The notes beneath the pieces were generated by a model. It searched no databases. It was not told where the DNA came from and saw only the letters and a program-made list of their open reading frames with translations. A program made the position numbers and the translations under genes. Shown here piece after piece: positions 1 to 8,357 of a stretch of 64,000 nt of DNA. This DNA comes from Streptomyces sp. LUP47B (GTDB lineage Bacteria; Actinomycetota; Actinomycetes; Streptomycetales; Streptomycetaceae): contig NZ_MJAH01000008.1 in assembly GCF_001746295.1 (NCBI RefSeq), positions 181,906 to 245,905 on the forward strand. The letters are read 5' to 3'. How positions within the stretch are numbered: position 1 is the stretch's first letter; each line of letters begins with the position of its first letter.

Positions 1-346
1 GACAGATCGCGCTCAGACCCCGGTGGTCGTGGTCGATGCCGGAGTACACCGCTGTCGGTACACCACCGTCGTCCACCACGCAGCCGGACCAGCAGCCCGC
101 CTCGTCCGGGCCGTCGGGGGTGGGGCGCAGGGCGATCCCGTGGTCGTCCCAGTGGGCGAGGTCGGGGCTGGAGGCATGGCCCCAGTGAACGTTCATGTGC
201 ACGGGGGCATCCGGGTTGTGCTGGTAGAAGAGGTGGTACCGATCGCCCCAGCGGAACGGGCCGTTCGGGTCGTTCATCCAGTTGGCCGGCGGGCGGACCC
301 TGAAGCGCGGGCTGTTGGCGTCGGTCGACCGGCTCACGGAACTCAA
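1..346 (-). CDS. GH32 beta-fructosidase, cytoplasmic (partial, 3' end outside window)
   Basis: This is the first 115 codons of a glycoside hydrolase family 32 enzyme; the rest lies beyond the left edge. The minus-strand translation shows WMNDPNG with the family's nucleophile Asp at about residue 26, then YHLFYQHNP, HWGHA and CWSG, all typical of the N-terminal five-bladed propeller. The motif comes so early that there is no room for a signal peptide, so the enzyme should act in the cytoplasm on imported fructo-oligosaccharides or sucrose. The TTG at 346-344 is chosen as start because it overlaps the permease stop (TTGA) and has GGAG seven bases upstream; GTG at 337 is an alternative. It is the last visible gene of the 3649-to-1 operon. 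Exact substrate (levan, inulin or sucrose products) cannot be told from this fragment. Confidence 0.88.
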   Translation of the reverse strand, partial: MSSVSRSTDANSPRFRVRPPANWMNDPNGPFRWGDRYHLFYQHNPDAPVHMNVHWGHASSPDLAHWDDHGIALRPTPDGPDEAGCWSGCVVDDGGVPTAVYSGIDHDHRGLSAIC

Positions 347-1242
347 CGATTGACTCCTGCGGATGTGATGCCCTCGCGCAGAGGGCGCTGGCCGACGAAG
401 AACACGACGACGGCGGGGATCATGGAGAGGACGACTCCGGCGAGGACGACGGAGATCGAGCCGGTGCCGAGATTGCCCTGGAGGGAGACCAGGCCGAGGG
501 GCAGCGTGAGGTTCTCGGTGGAGGTTTCGAGGATCAGCGGCCGGAAGAACTCGTTCCAGTGGTAGTTGAAGGCCAGCACGCCGACGATGGCGAGACCCGG
601 GGCCGCCAATGGGGCGTACACCGACCGGAAGACGCGCCACGGACCCGCGCCGTCGATCATCGCCGCCTCGCCCAGGTCCTTCGGCATGCCCAGGAAGTAC
701 TGGCGCATCAGGAAGGTGCCGAAGGCCGTCGGGAAAGCCGGGACGATGAGGCCGAGCAGGGTGTCGGTCAGACCCATCGTCTTCAGTTCCAGGAAGACCG
801 GGACCATCGTGACCTGCAACGGCACCATCATCGTGGCCAGGACCAGCGCGAACAGCGGCTTCTTGAAGCGGAATTCGAGGCGGGCGAAGGCATAGCCCGC
901 CAGGCCCGCGGTGATCATCTGGCCGGTCGCGATCAGCGCGGTCACCAGGGTGGAGTTCAGTGCGTACAGCCAGACGTCGATCTGTTCGAAGACCCCGCGG
1001 TAGGCGTCGACGGTGGGGTCCGTGGGGATGATCTTCGGCGGCAGGTCGAAGGACTCCGCCGGCTTGCGCAGTGACGTCGACACCGTCCAGATGACCGGGC
1101 CGAGCGTCAACAGGGCGCACAGCGCCAGGCCCGCGATCCGGCCCCAGGGCGCCAGGCCGTGCCGTACGCGTGACGCGGTGGGGCTTGTGCGGGGACCCGG
1201 CATCGAAGCCGATGCCGAACCCGAGAGGGAACTCGTACTCAT
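343..1242 (-). CDS. Carbohydrate ABC transporter permease (MalG type)
   Basis: Inner-membrane permease of 299 aa for a binding-protein-dependent sugar importer. It has about six hydrophobic segments and the cytoplasmic EAA loop (GEAAMIDGAG, residues about 191-200) that contacts the ATPase, with the C-terminal position expected of MalG-like subunits. The start is the ATG at 1242, just after the partner permease (14 bases between stop and start); the same frame is open much further upstream, but that part is a shadow of the MalF-type gene. Its stop overlaps the start of the downstream GH32 gene, so the two are translationally coupled. No ATPase gene is present in the visible operon; many Streptomyces sugar importers share the MsiK ATPase encoded elsewhere. 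Context points to import of fructan-derived oligosaccharides. Confidence 0.92.
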   Translation of the reverse strand: MSTSSLSGSASASMPGPRTSPTASRVRHGLAPWGRIAGLALCALLTLGPVIWTVSTSLRKPAESFDLPPKIIPTDPTVDAYRGVFEQIDVWLYALNSTLVTALIATGQMITAGLAGYAFARLEFRFKKPLFALVLATMMVPLQVTMVPVFLELKTMGLTDTLLGLIVPAFPTAFGTFLMRQYFLGMPKDLGEAAMIDGAGPWRVFRSVYAPLAAPGLAIVGVLAFNYHWNEFFRPLILETSTENLTLPLGLVSLQGNLGTGSISVVLAGVVLSMIPAVVVFFVGQRPLREGITSAGVNR

Positions 1243-1256
1243 CTGACTCACCCGGC

Positions 1257-2243
1257 TCACTGGTAGTGGACGTAACGCCGGCTGAGCCGGAACTGGAGTG
1301 CGGTGACCGCCATGATCAGGGCGAAGAGCAGGACGCCCACGGCGGACGCCTCGCCGAAGCGGAGCTGTTCGAAGGCCGTCTCGTAGATGACCATCACGAC
1401 CGTGCGCGTCGAGTCGCCGGGACCGCCCGCCGTGAGGACGTACGGCTGCTCGAAGACCTGGAGGGCGTTGATGATGCCGACCACGGACGCCACCAGCAGC
1501 GTGGGCGACAGCAGCGGCAGGGTGATGGCGAGGTGTTTGCGCACCCCGCTCGCGCCGTCCAGCGAAGCCGCCTCGTGCACCTCCTTCGGGATGTTGTTCA
1601 GGCCGCCGACGAACAGCAGGAACGAGAAGCCGAACTGCTGCCAGACGTACGCAAGGACCACGGCCGCCATCGCCCCGTTCTCCGAGGTCAGCCAGGGGAC
1701 CGAGGGGACACCGACCGTGCCGAGGAGCCAGTTGACGGGGCCGAAGTCCTGGTTGAACAGGTACTTCATCACCACCGAGATGGACGCGGCGGACAGCACC
1801 AGCGGGAAGAAGAACGCCGAACGGAACACGGACCGCAGCCACTTGGGCATCCGGCCGTTCACCGCGATCGCCAGCACGAGCGCGACGAGCAACTGGAGTG
1901 CGACCGCGAGCACCATGAAGACGAGCGTGTTGCGGAAGGAGATGAGGACCGTCGAATCGGTCAGGATCTTTCGGTAGTTGGCCGCCCCGGCCCACCGCGG
2001 GTCGTCGATCACGTCCCACTGGAAGAAGCTGAGGACGACCGAGCCGACGATCGGTGCGACCGTGAAGACGACGATGCCGACGACGGTCGGCGCGAGGAAC
2101 AGTACGGCGAGGAGGCGGGTGCCCCGGGTGCGGATGGTGGTGGCGGCCGTGGACCCGGATGACTTACCGATCTGACCGGTCCTGCGGCTCTTGCGGGTGC
2201 GGGCGGGCTCCGGTCCTACAGGCCTGATCTCGGTGTTCGTCAC
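1257..2243 (-). CDS. Carbohydrate ABC transporter permease (MalF type)
   Basis: Inner-membrane permease, 328 aa, partner of the 343-1242 subunit. A basic N-terminal tail of about 40 residues precedes the first of six or so hydrophobic segments; the EAA loop is HEAASLDGASG (residues about 223-233). The GTG start at 2243 overlaps the stop of the binding-protein gene by four bases (GTGA), a sign of translational coupling. The gene order binding protein, MalF-type, MalG-type is the standard one for sugar importers of the CUT1 class, and the flanking GH32 genes suggest that fructo-oligosaccharides are the substrate. That assignment rests on context, not on the permease sequence. Confidence 0.92.
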   Translation of the reverse strand: MTNTEIRPVGPEPARTRKSRRTGQIGKSSGSTAATTIRTRGTRLLAVLFLAPTVVGIVVFTVAPIVGSVVLSFFQWDVIDDPRWAGAANYRKILTDSTVLISFRNTLVFMVLAVALQLLVALVLAIAVNGRMPKWLRSVFRSAFFFPLVLSAASISVVMKYLFNQDFGPVNWLLGTVGVPSVPWLTSENGAMAAVVLAYVWQQFGFSFLLFVGGLNNIPKEVHEAASLDGASGVRKHLAITLPLLSPTLLVASVVGIINALQVFEQPYVLTAGGPGDSTRTVVMVIYETAFEQLRFGEASAVGVLLFALIMAVTALQFRLSRRYVHYQ

Positions 2244-3649
2244 ACTTCACGCTCCATGGCCTGCTCCAGGTCCCCCTGCAGTCGGCGCAGCGCGGGACGC
2301 ACCGCGCCGGGGCTCGAAAGGGCGGTTCCGGTGTGCTTGATCAGCAGCTGCTCGACCTCGTTGACCTGCGGCGGGGCCGGGATCGGACCGGTGGTGGGGA
2401 TCTTGTCGAGGGTGTCGTAGAAGACCTGCCAGTGGGCCGGGCCGGTCTCCCGATAGCGGGCCTCGTCGACCATCGAGCGGCGGGCCGGAGTGGTCTGGTT
2501 TGCCGCGAAGAGCTGGGTCATCACGTCCTTGCGGGCGGTGTACTTGATGAACTCCCAGGCCTCGTCCCGCAGCTTCGACGTGCGCAGCATCGCGTACCCG
2601 GCGGCGCCGAACTGGTGACGCCGGGTACGGCGGCGCGGGAAGTACCGCACGTCGTAGTCCGCCGGTTTCATGCCCGCCTGATGCAGGCCGCCCGCCCAGA
2701 AGCCGCCCGCGGGCGTGACACCGACGCGGCCGGTGGAGAAGACGCCGACGAGGTTGCGGCCGTCGCCGCCCTCCGGCCGGGTGCACAGGTCCTCCTGGAC
2801 GAGGGAGGAGAGGTAGTCGTAGACCTCCGCGACGCGGTCGGAGTCGGCCAGGGGTGTCGTCCACCGGTAGCCGCCGCCCCGGCCGCGCCGCTGTGCCTCG
2901 GGATAGAAGGCGTTCCAGAGCCAGTCGCCGCCGGGGGCCTTGGACTCGGTGAGGAGGTTGGTGCCGTTGGCGAAGAGCCAGGGGACCACTCCGCCCCACA
3001 GCCGGTTGGTCCAGAAGTACGGGGTGAACCGGTCGCCGTTGCTGCGTTTCATCGCTCGCAGCAGCGTGGTGAAGTCGTCGTGGGTCCAGTCGTCGTCGGG
3101 GAGGTCGGCACCCGTGCGTGCGAGGACCCGGGTGTTGAGGTACATGTCGGCCGCGTTGAACTCGACCGGCAGCTGGTAGAGGCTCCCCTCGTACATCATC
3201 GACTCGACCAGCGAGGGATGGACGTCGGCGAAGTACGTGCGCAGCTCGGCCGCGTCGCGCCTCGCCCACCTGTCCAGCGGTACGCCGAGCCGTTGCGCGA
3301 AGAGCTGCACGCCCTCGGTGGCGACGTACACGAGGTCGGGTGCGGTGCCCGCGGCGATCTGGGTGAGGATCTTGGAGAAGAAGTCCGACCAGTCGTAGGC
3401 CTGTACGGGGTTGATGCGGATCCTGATGTCGGGGTGGGCCTCGCGGAATCCGTCGCGCAGGGCACGCTGCGCCTCGGGGTTGAAGGCGGAGCCCAGGGTG
3501 GCGATGACGAGCGAGCCGTCGTCGCGGCCGGGTATGTCGGCGCCGGTGAGGCGGTCCCAGCCGGCCGCGACACCGGCGAGAGCGGCGGCTCCGGCGCCGT
3601 ACGCGCCGTAGCGCATCAGGGCCCGTCGGGGGAGGAGCGAGTCGGTCAT
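2240..3649 (-). CDS. Extracellular sugar-binding protein of the fructan ABC importer
   Basis: Extracellular solute-binding protein family 1, 469 aa, first gene of the importer operon. The N-terminus has a twin-arginine (PRRALMRYGAYGAG) followed by an Ala/Gly-rich hydrophobic stretch; there is no lipobox cysteine, so export by Tat and anchoring by the uncleaved helix, or release, is more likely than a lipoprotein, which is unusual for this family in a Gram-positive. The mature part has the FREAHPDIRIRI and AAGTAPDLVYV patterns common in family 1 binding proteins. The ATG start at 3649 is 200 bp from the divergent GH32 gene, and an inverted repeat (3658-3671) sits directly upstream. It should capture fructan breakdown products made by the exported GH32 enzyme. 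Confidence 0.88.
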   Translation of the reverse strand: MTDSLLPRRALMRYGAYGAGAAALAGVAAGWDRLTGADIPGRDDGSLVIATLGSAFNPEAQRALRDGFREAHPDIRIRINPVQAYDWSDFFSKILTQIAAGTAPDLVYVATEGVQLFAQRLGVPLDRWARRDAAELRTYFADVHPSLVESMMYEGSLYQLPVEFNAADMYLNTRVLARTGADLPDDDWTHDDFTTLLRAMKRSNGDRFTPYFWTNRLWGGVVPWLFANGTNLLTESKAPGGDWLWNAFYPEAQRRGRGGGYRWTTPLADSDRVAEVYDYLSSLVQEDLCTRPEGGDGRNLVGVFSTGRVGVTPAGGFWAGGLHQAGMKPADYDVRYFPRRRTRRHQFGAAGYAMLRTSKLRDEAWEFIKYTARKDVMTQLFAANQTTPARRSMVDEARYRETGPAHWQVFYDTLDKIPTTGPIPAPPQVNEVEQLLIKHTGTALSSPGAVRPALRRLQGDLEQAMEREV

Positions 3650-3657
3650 CGGCGAGC

Positions 3658-3671
3658 CTAACTCGTGTTAG
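3658..3671. promoter_or_regulatory. Operator-like inverted repeat upstream of the importer operon
   Basis: CTAAC-TCGT-GTTAG is a perfect 5+4+5 inverted repeat lying 9 bases upstream of the binding-protein start codon. A related site lies on the other side of the divergent intergenic region (3771-3784). The shape fits a LacI-type operator, a family that often controls sugar importers. The regulator gene is not in the window. Confidence 0.5.
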
Positions 3672-3765
3672 CCGAAGTTGGATTCCCTGATGATGAGAAC
3701 CCCGCTGCGGGCCTGTCAAGGGATCTGCGGGGATGGGAAGTTGCGGACGGCCGGTCCGCGAGGGC

Positions 3766-3791
3766 TTGACCTTTAACGAGTTAGGTATACG
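3766..3791. promoter_or_regulatory. Second operator-like site and possible promoter of the exported GH32 gene
   Basis: CTTTAACGAGTTAG (3771-3784) matches the reverse complement of the 3658-3671 site at 11 of 14 positions, sharing ACGAGTTAG. It directly follows TTGACC (3766-3771), a good -35 hexamer; a TATACG at 3786-3791 follows, but the 14-base spacer is short, so the -10 is uncertain. The overlap suggests repression of the exported GH32 gene by the same regulator as the importer operon. Confidence 0.4.
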
Positions 3792-3847
3792 GTTCCGGAC
3801 CACATGAGCCGCGTCCCGACGACGATGTCGGGGAAGGGAGCCGCACG

Positions 3848-5434
3848 ATGCGTGGCATGAAGAGGAGTTCGCTCCGACCGGAGGAGACCGTGTCCAGGCG
3901 GTCGCTGCTGACGGCCTCGGCGGTCGGCGCCGCCGGTGTCCTGCTGCCGGACCTCGTGAGACCGGCGGTGGCGGTGCCCCGCGAGCCGACGGCCGCGTGC
4001 ACGGGCAGCTACCGCGCCGAGTACCACTTCACGGTCCCCGACCAGTGGATGAACGACCCGCAACGCCCGGTCTGGATCGATGGCGAGTACCACTACTACT
4101 ACCTCTACAACCCCGACTACTCGACGGGCGGCACGACGGCCGGTACCGCCTGGCGCCTTGCCACCAGCACCGACCTCGTCTCCTTCACCGACCGGGGCAT
4201 CGCCGTGCCGAAGGACATGACTGCGAACGGCGATGTCTGGTCCGGCTCGGCGGTGGTCGACACGGACGACACGGCGGGCTTCGGCGCGGGCGCGGTGATC
4301 GTCATCGCCACCATGGCGCCCGACGAGGTCACCCAGGCCCAGTACCTGTACTACTCGACGGACGGCGGCCGCACCTTCACGAACCACGGCACCGCCCCGG
4401 TCCTCCCCAACCCCGGCGTACGGGACTTCCGCGACCCCAAGGTGATCCGCGACGAGGAGCGCGGGCGGTGGGTGATGCTGCTCGCCGAGAACGACAAAGT
4501 CGGCTTCTACCATTCCGCCGACCTCAAGGCGTGGACGTACGTCGGCGGCTTCGTCAAGGGCGGCATCGGCGTCCTGGAGTGCCCCGACCTGTTCCGGATC
4601 AGAGCGGACGACGGGACCTGGAAGTGGGTGCTGGGCGCCAGCGCCAACGGCAAGGGCTCAGGGCTGCCGAGCACGTTTGCGTACTGGACGGGTTCCTTCG
4701 ACGGTACGAGCTTCACCGCCGACGCGTCCGATCCCCAGTGGCTGGACCACGGCTGGGACTGGTACGCGGCGGTCACCTTCGACAAACGTGACGCGAACGG
4801 GGTCCTGGATTCTGACGCGCGGTACGCGATCGGTTGGATGAACCACTGGGACTACGCGAACACCACGCCCACCACCGAGTGCGACGGCTTCAACGGCACC
4901 GACTCGATCGTCCGCGAGGTACGACTGAAGCACGCGTCGGGAACGTACTACCTGGCGTCCCAGCCGGTGGCGGCCCTGGACGACCATGTGTCGCGCACGG
5001 TGAACCTCGGCGACATCGCGGTCGACGGCACCCGGCCGCTCGACTACACGGGTACCGCGTACGAGCTGGCCTGTGAGATCACCTGGGACCAACTGACCGG
5101 CGCCGGCCTCCAGCTGCGGCGGTCGTCCGACGGTGGGCGGCACATCGACGCGGGGGTCTACGGCGACTACGCCTTCGTCAACCGTGCTTACACCGTGAGC
5201 CCCGACACCTCTGGCCGCTGGCAGGAGAGCCGCACGCCGTTCGACCTGTCCGCCGGCACGGTCCGCCTGCGGATCCTCGTCGACCGCACGTCCGTCGAGA
5301 TGTTCGTCGGCGACGGCCGGTACGTGCACTCGACCGAGGCCTTCCCCGACCCGTCCGACACCGCACTGGCGCTGTTCACGATCGACGGGCAGGCGGTGTT
5401 CCGGAACGTGGTGATCCGGGAGTTCACGGTCTGA
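3848..5434 (+). CDS. Exported GH32 fructan hydrolase (levanase/inulinase-like)
   Basis: Glycoside hydrolase family 32, 528 aa. A Tat signal (VSRRSLLTASAVGAAG) occupies residues about 15-45. The propeller carries WMNDPQ (nucleophile D70), RDPKV (R195-D196, transition-state stabiliser) and ECPDL (acid/base E244), so all three catalytic motifs are intact. A beta-sandwich of about 150 residues follows and ends at the C-terminus. ATG 3848 has a purine-rich GGAAGGGAG at the right distance. The enzyme should cut levan or inulin outside the cell and feed the divergent ABC importer and the cytoplasmic GH32 enzyme. Family GH32 is certain; choice of fructan, and endo versus exo mode, are not readable. 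The Gln in WMNDPQ in place of the usual Gly/Asn is a small departure from the consensus. Confidence 0.93.
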   Translation: MRGMKRSSLRPEETVSRRSLLTASAVGAAGVLLPDLVRPAVAVPREPTAACTGSYRAEYHFTVPDQWMNDPQRPVWIDGEYHYYYLYNPDYSTGGTTAGTAWRLATSTDLVSFTDRGIAVPKDMTANGDVWSGSAVVDTDDTAGFGAGAVIVIATMAPDEVTQAQYLYYSTDGGRTFTNHGTAPVLPNPGVRDFRDPKVIRDEERGRWVMLLAENDKVGFYHSADLKAWTYVGGFVKGGIGVLECPDLFRIRADDGTWKWVLGASANGKGSGLPSTFAYWTGSFDGTSFTADASDPQWLDHGWDWYAAVTFDKRDANGVLDSDARYAIGWMNHWDYANTTPTTECDGFNGTDSIVREVRLKHASGTYYLASQPVAALDDHVSRTVNLGDIAVDGTRPLDYTGTAYELACEITWDQLTGAGLQLRRSSDGGRHIDAGVYGDYAFVNRAYTVSPDTSGRWQESRTPFDLSAGTVRLRILVDRTSVEMFVGDGRYVHSTEAFPDPSDTALALFTIDGQAVFRNVVIREFTV

Positions 5435-5599
5435 CCCGACGGGGAGGTGCCCGGGACGGGCCGAGAGGCCGGCGACGACCGGTACGCCGGGGCTCTCTGT
5501 ACCGGGCCGGCCGGACAGCGGTACCGCGGGGGCGGCCCGGGATTCCGGCCCGCACATCAAAGGCAGGAACGAACCGACACCCGCGACAACAGCCGTGGA

Positions 5600-5631
5600 G
5601 GCTCCGCCCCGATCACCAGGGCGGAGCCTTT
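5600..5631 (+). terminator. Rho-independent-like terminator downstream of the exported GH32 gene
   Basis: GGCTCCGCCC (5600-5609) pairs perfectly with GGGCGGAGCC (5619-5628) around a 9-base loop and is followed by TTTGTGT. It lies 165 bp after the GH32 stop; the bases between hold no convincing gene. Confidence 0.7.
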
Positions 5632-5982
5632 GTGTGCTGGAGGGGAGACCGCTGCGGGCAGGTTCGGGATCTCCCTCCGAGTCGGCGTGATGGACGCAAG
5701 CCGAAAGCCGAACGCGGCCCTCCTGGTACCCGTTGAGGTGGGCGAGGGTGTGGCCGCCGCTTGTCGGCATGGCCCCGAGCAGCGAAACGACCACCGTATG
5801 TTCCCCAACCTGTCGCCTGTCGGGGCTACTTCCGTGCCACTGACAGGTCTTCACCTGGTGAGCTTCGTACGCCACAATGACTTCAATTCCGCTCGGGGGA
5901 TTTGGACGCACCTTCCCGCACGAACTCGGGTTCGCCAGCCGAGAGAGTCGGATGCGAGGCGCTTCCATGAACGACGTCGGAG
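5632..5982. other. Gene-free stretch
   Basis: No reading frame here has Streptomyces-like codon use, a ribosome-binding site or a recognisable product, and the base composition is less extreme than that of the neighbours. It may hold the promoter of the small genes that follow, but I cannot place one. Confidence 0.5.
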
Positions 5983-6078
5983 ATGTGCCGGCGTAACGCG
6001 TTGTGGAAGGCGGTCGGAGCCCGAAGCTCCCTGGACCGAGAGGACCTTGTGCGCATGGCGAGCACTATCGACCCGTGA
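5983..6078 (+). CDS. Possible 31-aa peptide, or remnant of a larger gene
   Basis: A 31-codon frame begins at ATG 5983 and ends in a TGA overlapping the GTG start of the next small gene (GTGA, 6075-6078). The peptide contains WKAVGARSSLDREDLVRMAS, which looks helical and could be the tail of a DNA-binding protein, but the frame is closed by a stop at 5968-5970. The Shine-Dalgarno sequence is poor (GGAG abuts the ATG). The stop-start overlap is the main reason to list it. Confidence 0.25.
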   Translation: MCRRNALWKAVGARSSLDREDLVRMASTIDP

Positions 6079-6293
6079 GGGCGCGGCCGCTGCTCGGCCT
6101 GGTTTCAGGGAGCGCTCTGATACCCGTCGCAGTGGCCTACCCGTGGGTTGCTCTCATCCCCCTCTTCAGTGCGCTGGCCATACTGGCCTGCGTCGTTGTC
6201 CCCGGCGTCTGGTCTGCGAAGCCAGATCGGCGGCGGGATGCCCGCGCCATGACCGAACTACTGCTCGGGGTGTCTTCTCGCAGGCGTCGGTGA
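6075..6293 (+). CDS. Small membrane protein, unrecognised
   Basis: A 72-aa product from GTG 6075. Residues about 6-50 form one long or two short hydrophobic helices (LLGLVSGSALIPVAVAYPW, then VALIPLFSALAILACVVVPG); the tail is strongly basic, ending SSRRRR, which predicts a cytoplasmic C-terminus. Codons such as ATA, TCA, CTA and GTT are much commoner than in neighbouring genes, suggesting acquired or relaxed sequence. The start overlaps the stop of the preceding 31-codon frame. I do not recognise the family. An in-frame ATG at 6003 would add an implausible hydrophilic leader. Confidence 0.45.
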   Translation: MRARPLLGLVSGSALIPVAVAYPWVALIPLFSALAILACVVVPGVWSAKPDRRRDARAMTELLLGVSSRRRR

Positions 6294-6734
6294 CCCGTGC
6301 TCAGACGTGCTGACGCGGGGCCGGCCACAGGCCGGTGCGGAGCCGAATTCCCCGCTGCCGCGGGGTCGGTCTCGCGCCTTGCTCGTCTTCGCCTTCCCGC
6401 TTGGTGTGATGCCAGGATGCGGCGCGTTGGGCTTCGTGCAGGCCGTGCACATGACTGTGACGACCGTCGGTTGATCCACGCGGCTGTCTCAACCCAGCAC
6501 TGTCCATGTCCGCCACGGCACGTAGCGCGAGGGCCCGTGTTTCCCCGGCGATGTACAAAGCAGTGCTCGGCGAGGCATGGGAAGGCTCCGACGGGTGACG
6601 GCGCGAAGACCGAGGAGGTGCCGGCGAACTCGCCGACAGTTTGGTGGAGGGCTGTGCGTCTGAACTGTTCATCGCCGCGCACCTTCACCTCGGCGCTCCG
6701 CTGAGTCGACTCCTTCGAGTCTGCGGTTCCCGGG
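6294..6734. other. Gene-free stretch before the aldehyde dehydrogenase terminator
   Basis: About 440 bases without a supportable gene. Open frames exist on both strands, but none has a plausible start, codon bias or product. Confidence 0.5.
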
Positions 6735-6764
6735 TGCCTGGAGGGCGAAGGCTCCCTCCAGGCA
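6735..6764 (-). terminator. Terminator of the aldehyde dehydrogenase gene
   Basis: TGCCTGGAGGG (6735-6745) pairs perfectly with CCCTCCAGGCA (6754-6764) around an 8-base loop, starting 15 bases past the dehydrogenase stop. There is no U-tract, as is common for Streptomyces terminators. Confidence 0.65.
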
Positions 6765-6778
6765 ATCGACTTCAGGCT

Positions 6779-8302
6779 CTAGAAGAACCCAAGCTTCTTC
6801 GGGCTGTATGAAACAAGAAGGTTCTTCGTCTGCTGGTAGTGCTCCAGCATCATCTTGTGCGTCTCCCGTCCGATCCCCGACTGCTTGTACCCGCCGAAGG
6901 CGGCATGCGCCGGGTACGCGTGGTAGCAGTTGGTCCAGACGCGGCCCGCCTGGATCGCCCGTCCTGCCCGGTACGCCGTGTTCATGTCCCGGGTCCACAC
7001 GCCCGCCCCTAGTCCGTACAGCGTGTCGTTGGCGATCTTCAGCGCGTCGTCGAAGTCGTCGAACGAGGTCACCGAGACGACAGGGCCGAAGATCTCCTCC
7101 TGGAAGATCCGCATACGGTTGTCCCCCTCGAAGATCGTCGGCTGGACGTAGTAGCCGCCCTTCAACTCACCGTCGTACTCGATGCGTTCGCCGCCGGTGA
7201 GGACTTTCGCGCCCTCCTGCCGGCCGACGTCCAGGTAGGAGAGGATCTTCTCCAGCTGGTCGTTGGAGGCCTGGGCGCCGATCATCGTGTCGGTGTCGAG
7301 GGGATGGCCCGGCTTGATGAGCTCGGTGCGGGCGACGGCGGCCTCGAGGAACTCGGCGTAGTTGCCGCGCTGGATCAGTGCCCGGGAGGGGCAGGTGCAG
7401 ACCTCGCCCTGGTTGAGGGCGAACATCGTGAACCCTTCGAGCGCCTTGTCCCGGAAGTCGTCGTCCCGCGCCCAGACGTCGTCGAAGAAGATGTTCGGTG
7501 ACTTGCCACCGAGTTCGAGGGTCACCGGCTTGATGTTCTCCGAGGCGTACTGCATGATCAGCCGCCCCGTGGTGGTCTCGCCGGTGAACGCCACCTTGGC
7601 CACCCGTGGGCTGGACGCGAGCGGCTTGCCCGCCTCGACACCGAAGCCGTTGACGATGTTCACCACGCCCGGCGGCAGCAGGTCCGCGATCAGGCTCATC
7701 CAGTAGTGGAGGGAAGCCGGGGTCTGCTCGGCGGGCTTGATGACGACCGCATTGCCCGCCGCGAGGGCCGGGGCCAGCTTCCACACCGCCATCAGGATCG
7801 GGAAGTTCCACGGGATGATCTGCGCGACGACACCGAGCGGCTCATGGAAGTGGTACGCCACGGTGTCGTCGTCGAGCTCGCCGAGCGAACCCTCCTGCGC
7901 GCGGATCGCCCCCGCGAAGTACCGGAAGTGGTCGATGGAGAGGGGGATGTCGGCCGCCAGCGTCTCCCGCACCGGCTTGCCGTTCTCCCAGCTCTCGGCG
8001 ACCGCCAGCTTCTCGAGGTTGGCCTCCATGCGGTCGGCGATCTTCAGCAGGATGTCGGACCGCTCGGTCACCGAGGTCCGGCCCCAGCCCGGGGCGGCGG
8101 CGTGCGCGGCGTCCAGCGCCCGCTCCACGTCCTCCGCGGTGCCCCGCGCGACCTCGGTGAACGGCTGCCCGTTCACCGGGGACGGGTTCTCGAAGTACTG
8201 CCCGCGCGCCGGCGGCACGTACTCGCCACCGATGAAGTGGTCGTAGCGCGCCTGGTAGGAGACGATCGCGCCCTCGGTGCCGGGTGCCGCGTAACGGGTC
8301 AT
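6779..8302 (-). CDS. NAD-dependent aldehyde dehydrogenase (ExaC/AcoD type)
   Basis: A 507-aa aldehyde dehydrogenase oxidising an aldehyde, probably acetaldehyde or another short aldehyde, to the acid in the cytoplasm. Seen: PWNFP and FTGETTTGR of the Rossmann cofactor fold, the general base in LELGGK (E263), and catalytic Cys302 in NQGEVCTCPSR, the signature of the acetaldehyde dehydrogenase II group; the C-terminus PKKLGFF is also typical. Length is normal. ATG 8302 is preceded by AAGGAGG nine bases upstream. The GAF-domain regulator gene ends 55 bp upstream on the same strand, an arrangement like that of AcoR-type regulators beside acetoin/ethanol dehydrogenases. The true substrate is not visible. 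Confidence 0.93.
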   Translation of the reverse strand: MTRYAAPGTEGAIVSYQARYDHFIGGEYVPPARGQYFENPSPVNGQPFTEVARGTAEDVERALDAAHAAAPGWGRTSVTERSDILLKIADRMEANLEKLAVAESWENGKPVRETLAADIPLSIDHFRYFAGAIRAQEGSLGELDDDTVAYHFHEPLGVVAQIIPWNFPILMAVWKLAPALAAGNAVVIKPAEQTPASLHYWMSLIADLLPPGVVNIVNGFGVEAGKPLASSPRVAKVAFTGETTTGRLIMQYASENIKPVTLELGGKSPNIFFDDVWARDDDFRDKALEGFTMFALNQGEVCTCPSRALIQRGNYAEFLEAAVARTELIKPGHPLDTDTMIGAQASNDQLEKILSYLDVGRQEGAKVLTGGERIEYDGELKGGYYVQPTIFEGDNRMRIFQEEIFGPVVSVTSFDDFDDALKIANDTLYGLGAGVWTRDMNTAYRAGRAIQAGRVWTNCYHAYPAHAAFGGYKQSGIGRETHKMMLEHYQQTKNLLVSYSPKKLGFF

Positions 8303-8357
8303 GCTGGCCAGCCTCCTTCAGCAGCGCTGCCCGCCATTGGGCAGCTCTGGCGTGAGG

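Noticed and set aside
5900..5960. GGGTTCG-like T-loop hinting at a tRNA remnant
   Set aside because: No acceptor or anticodon arm can be drawn around it.
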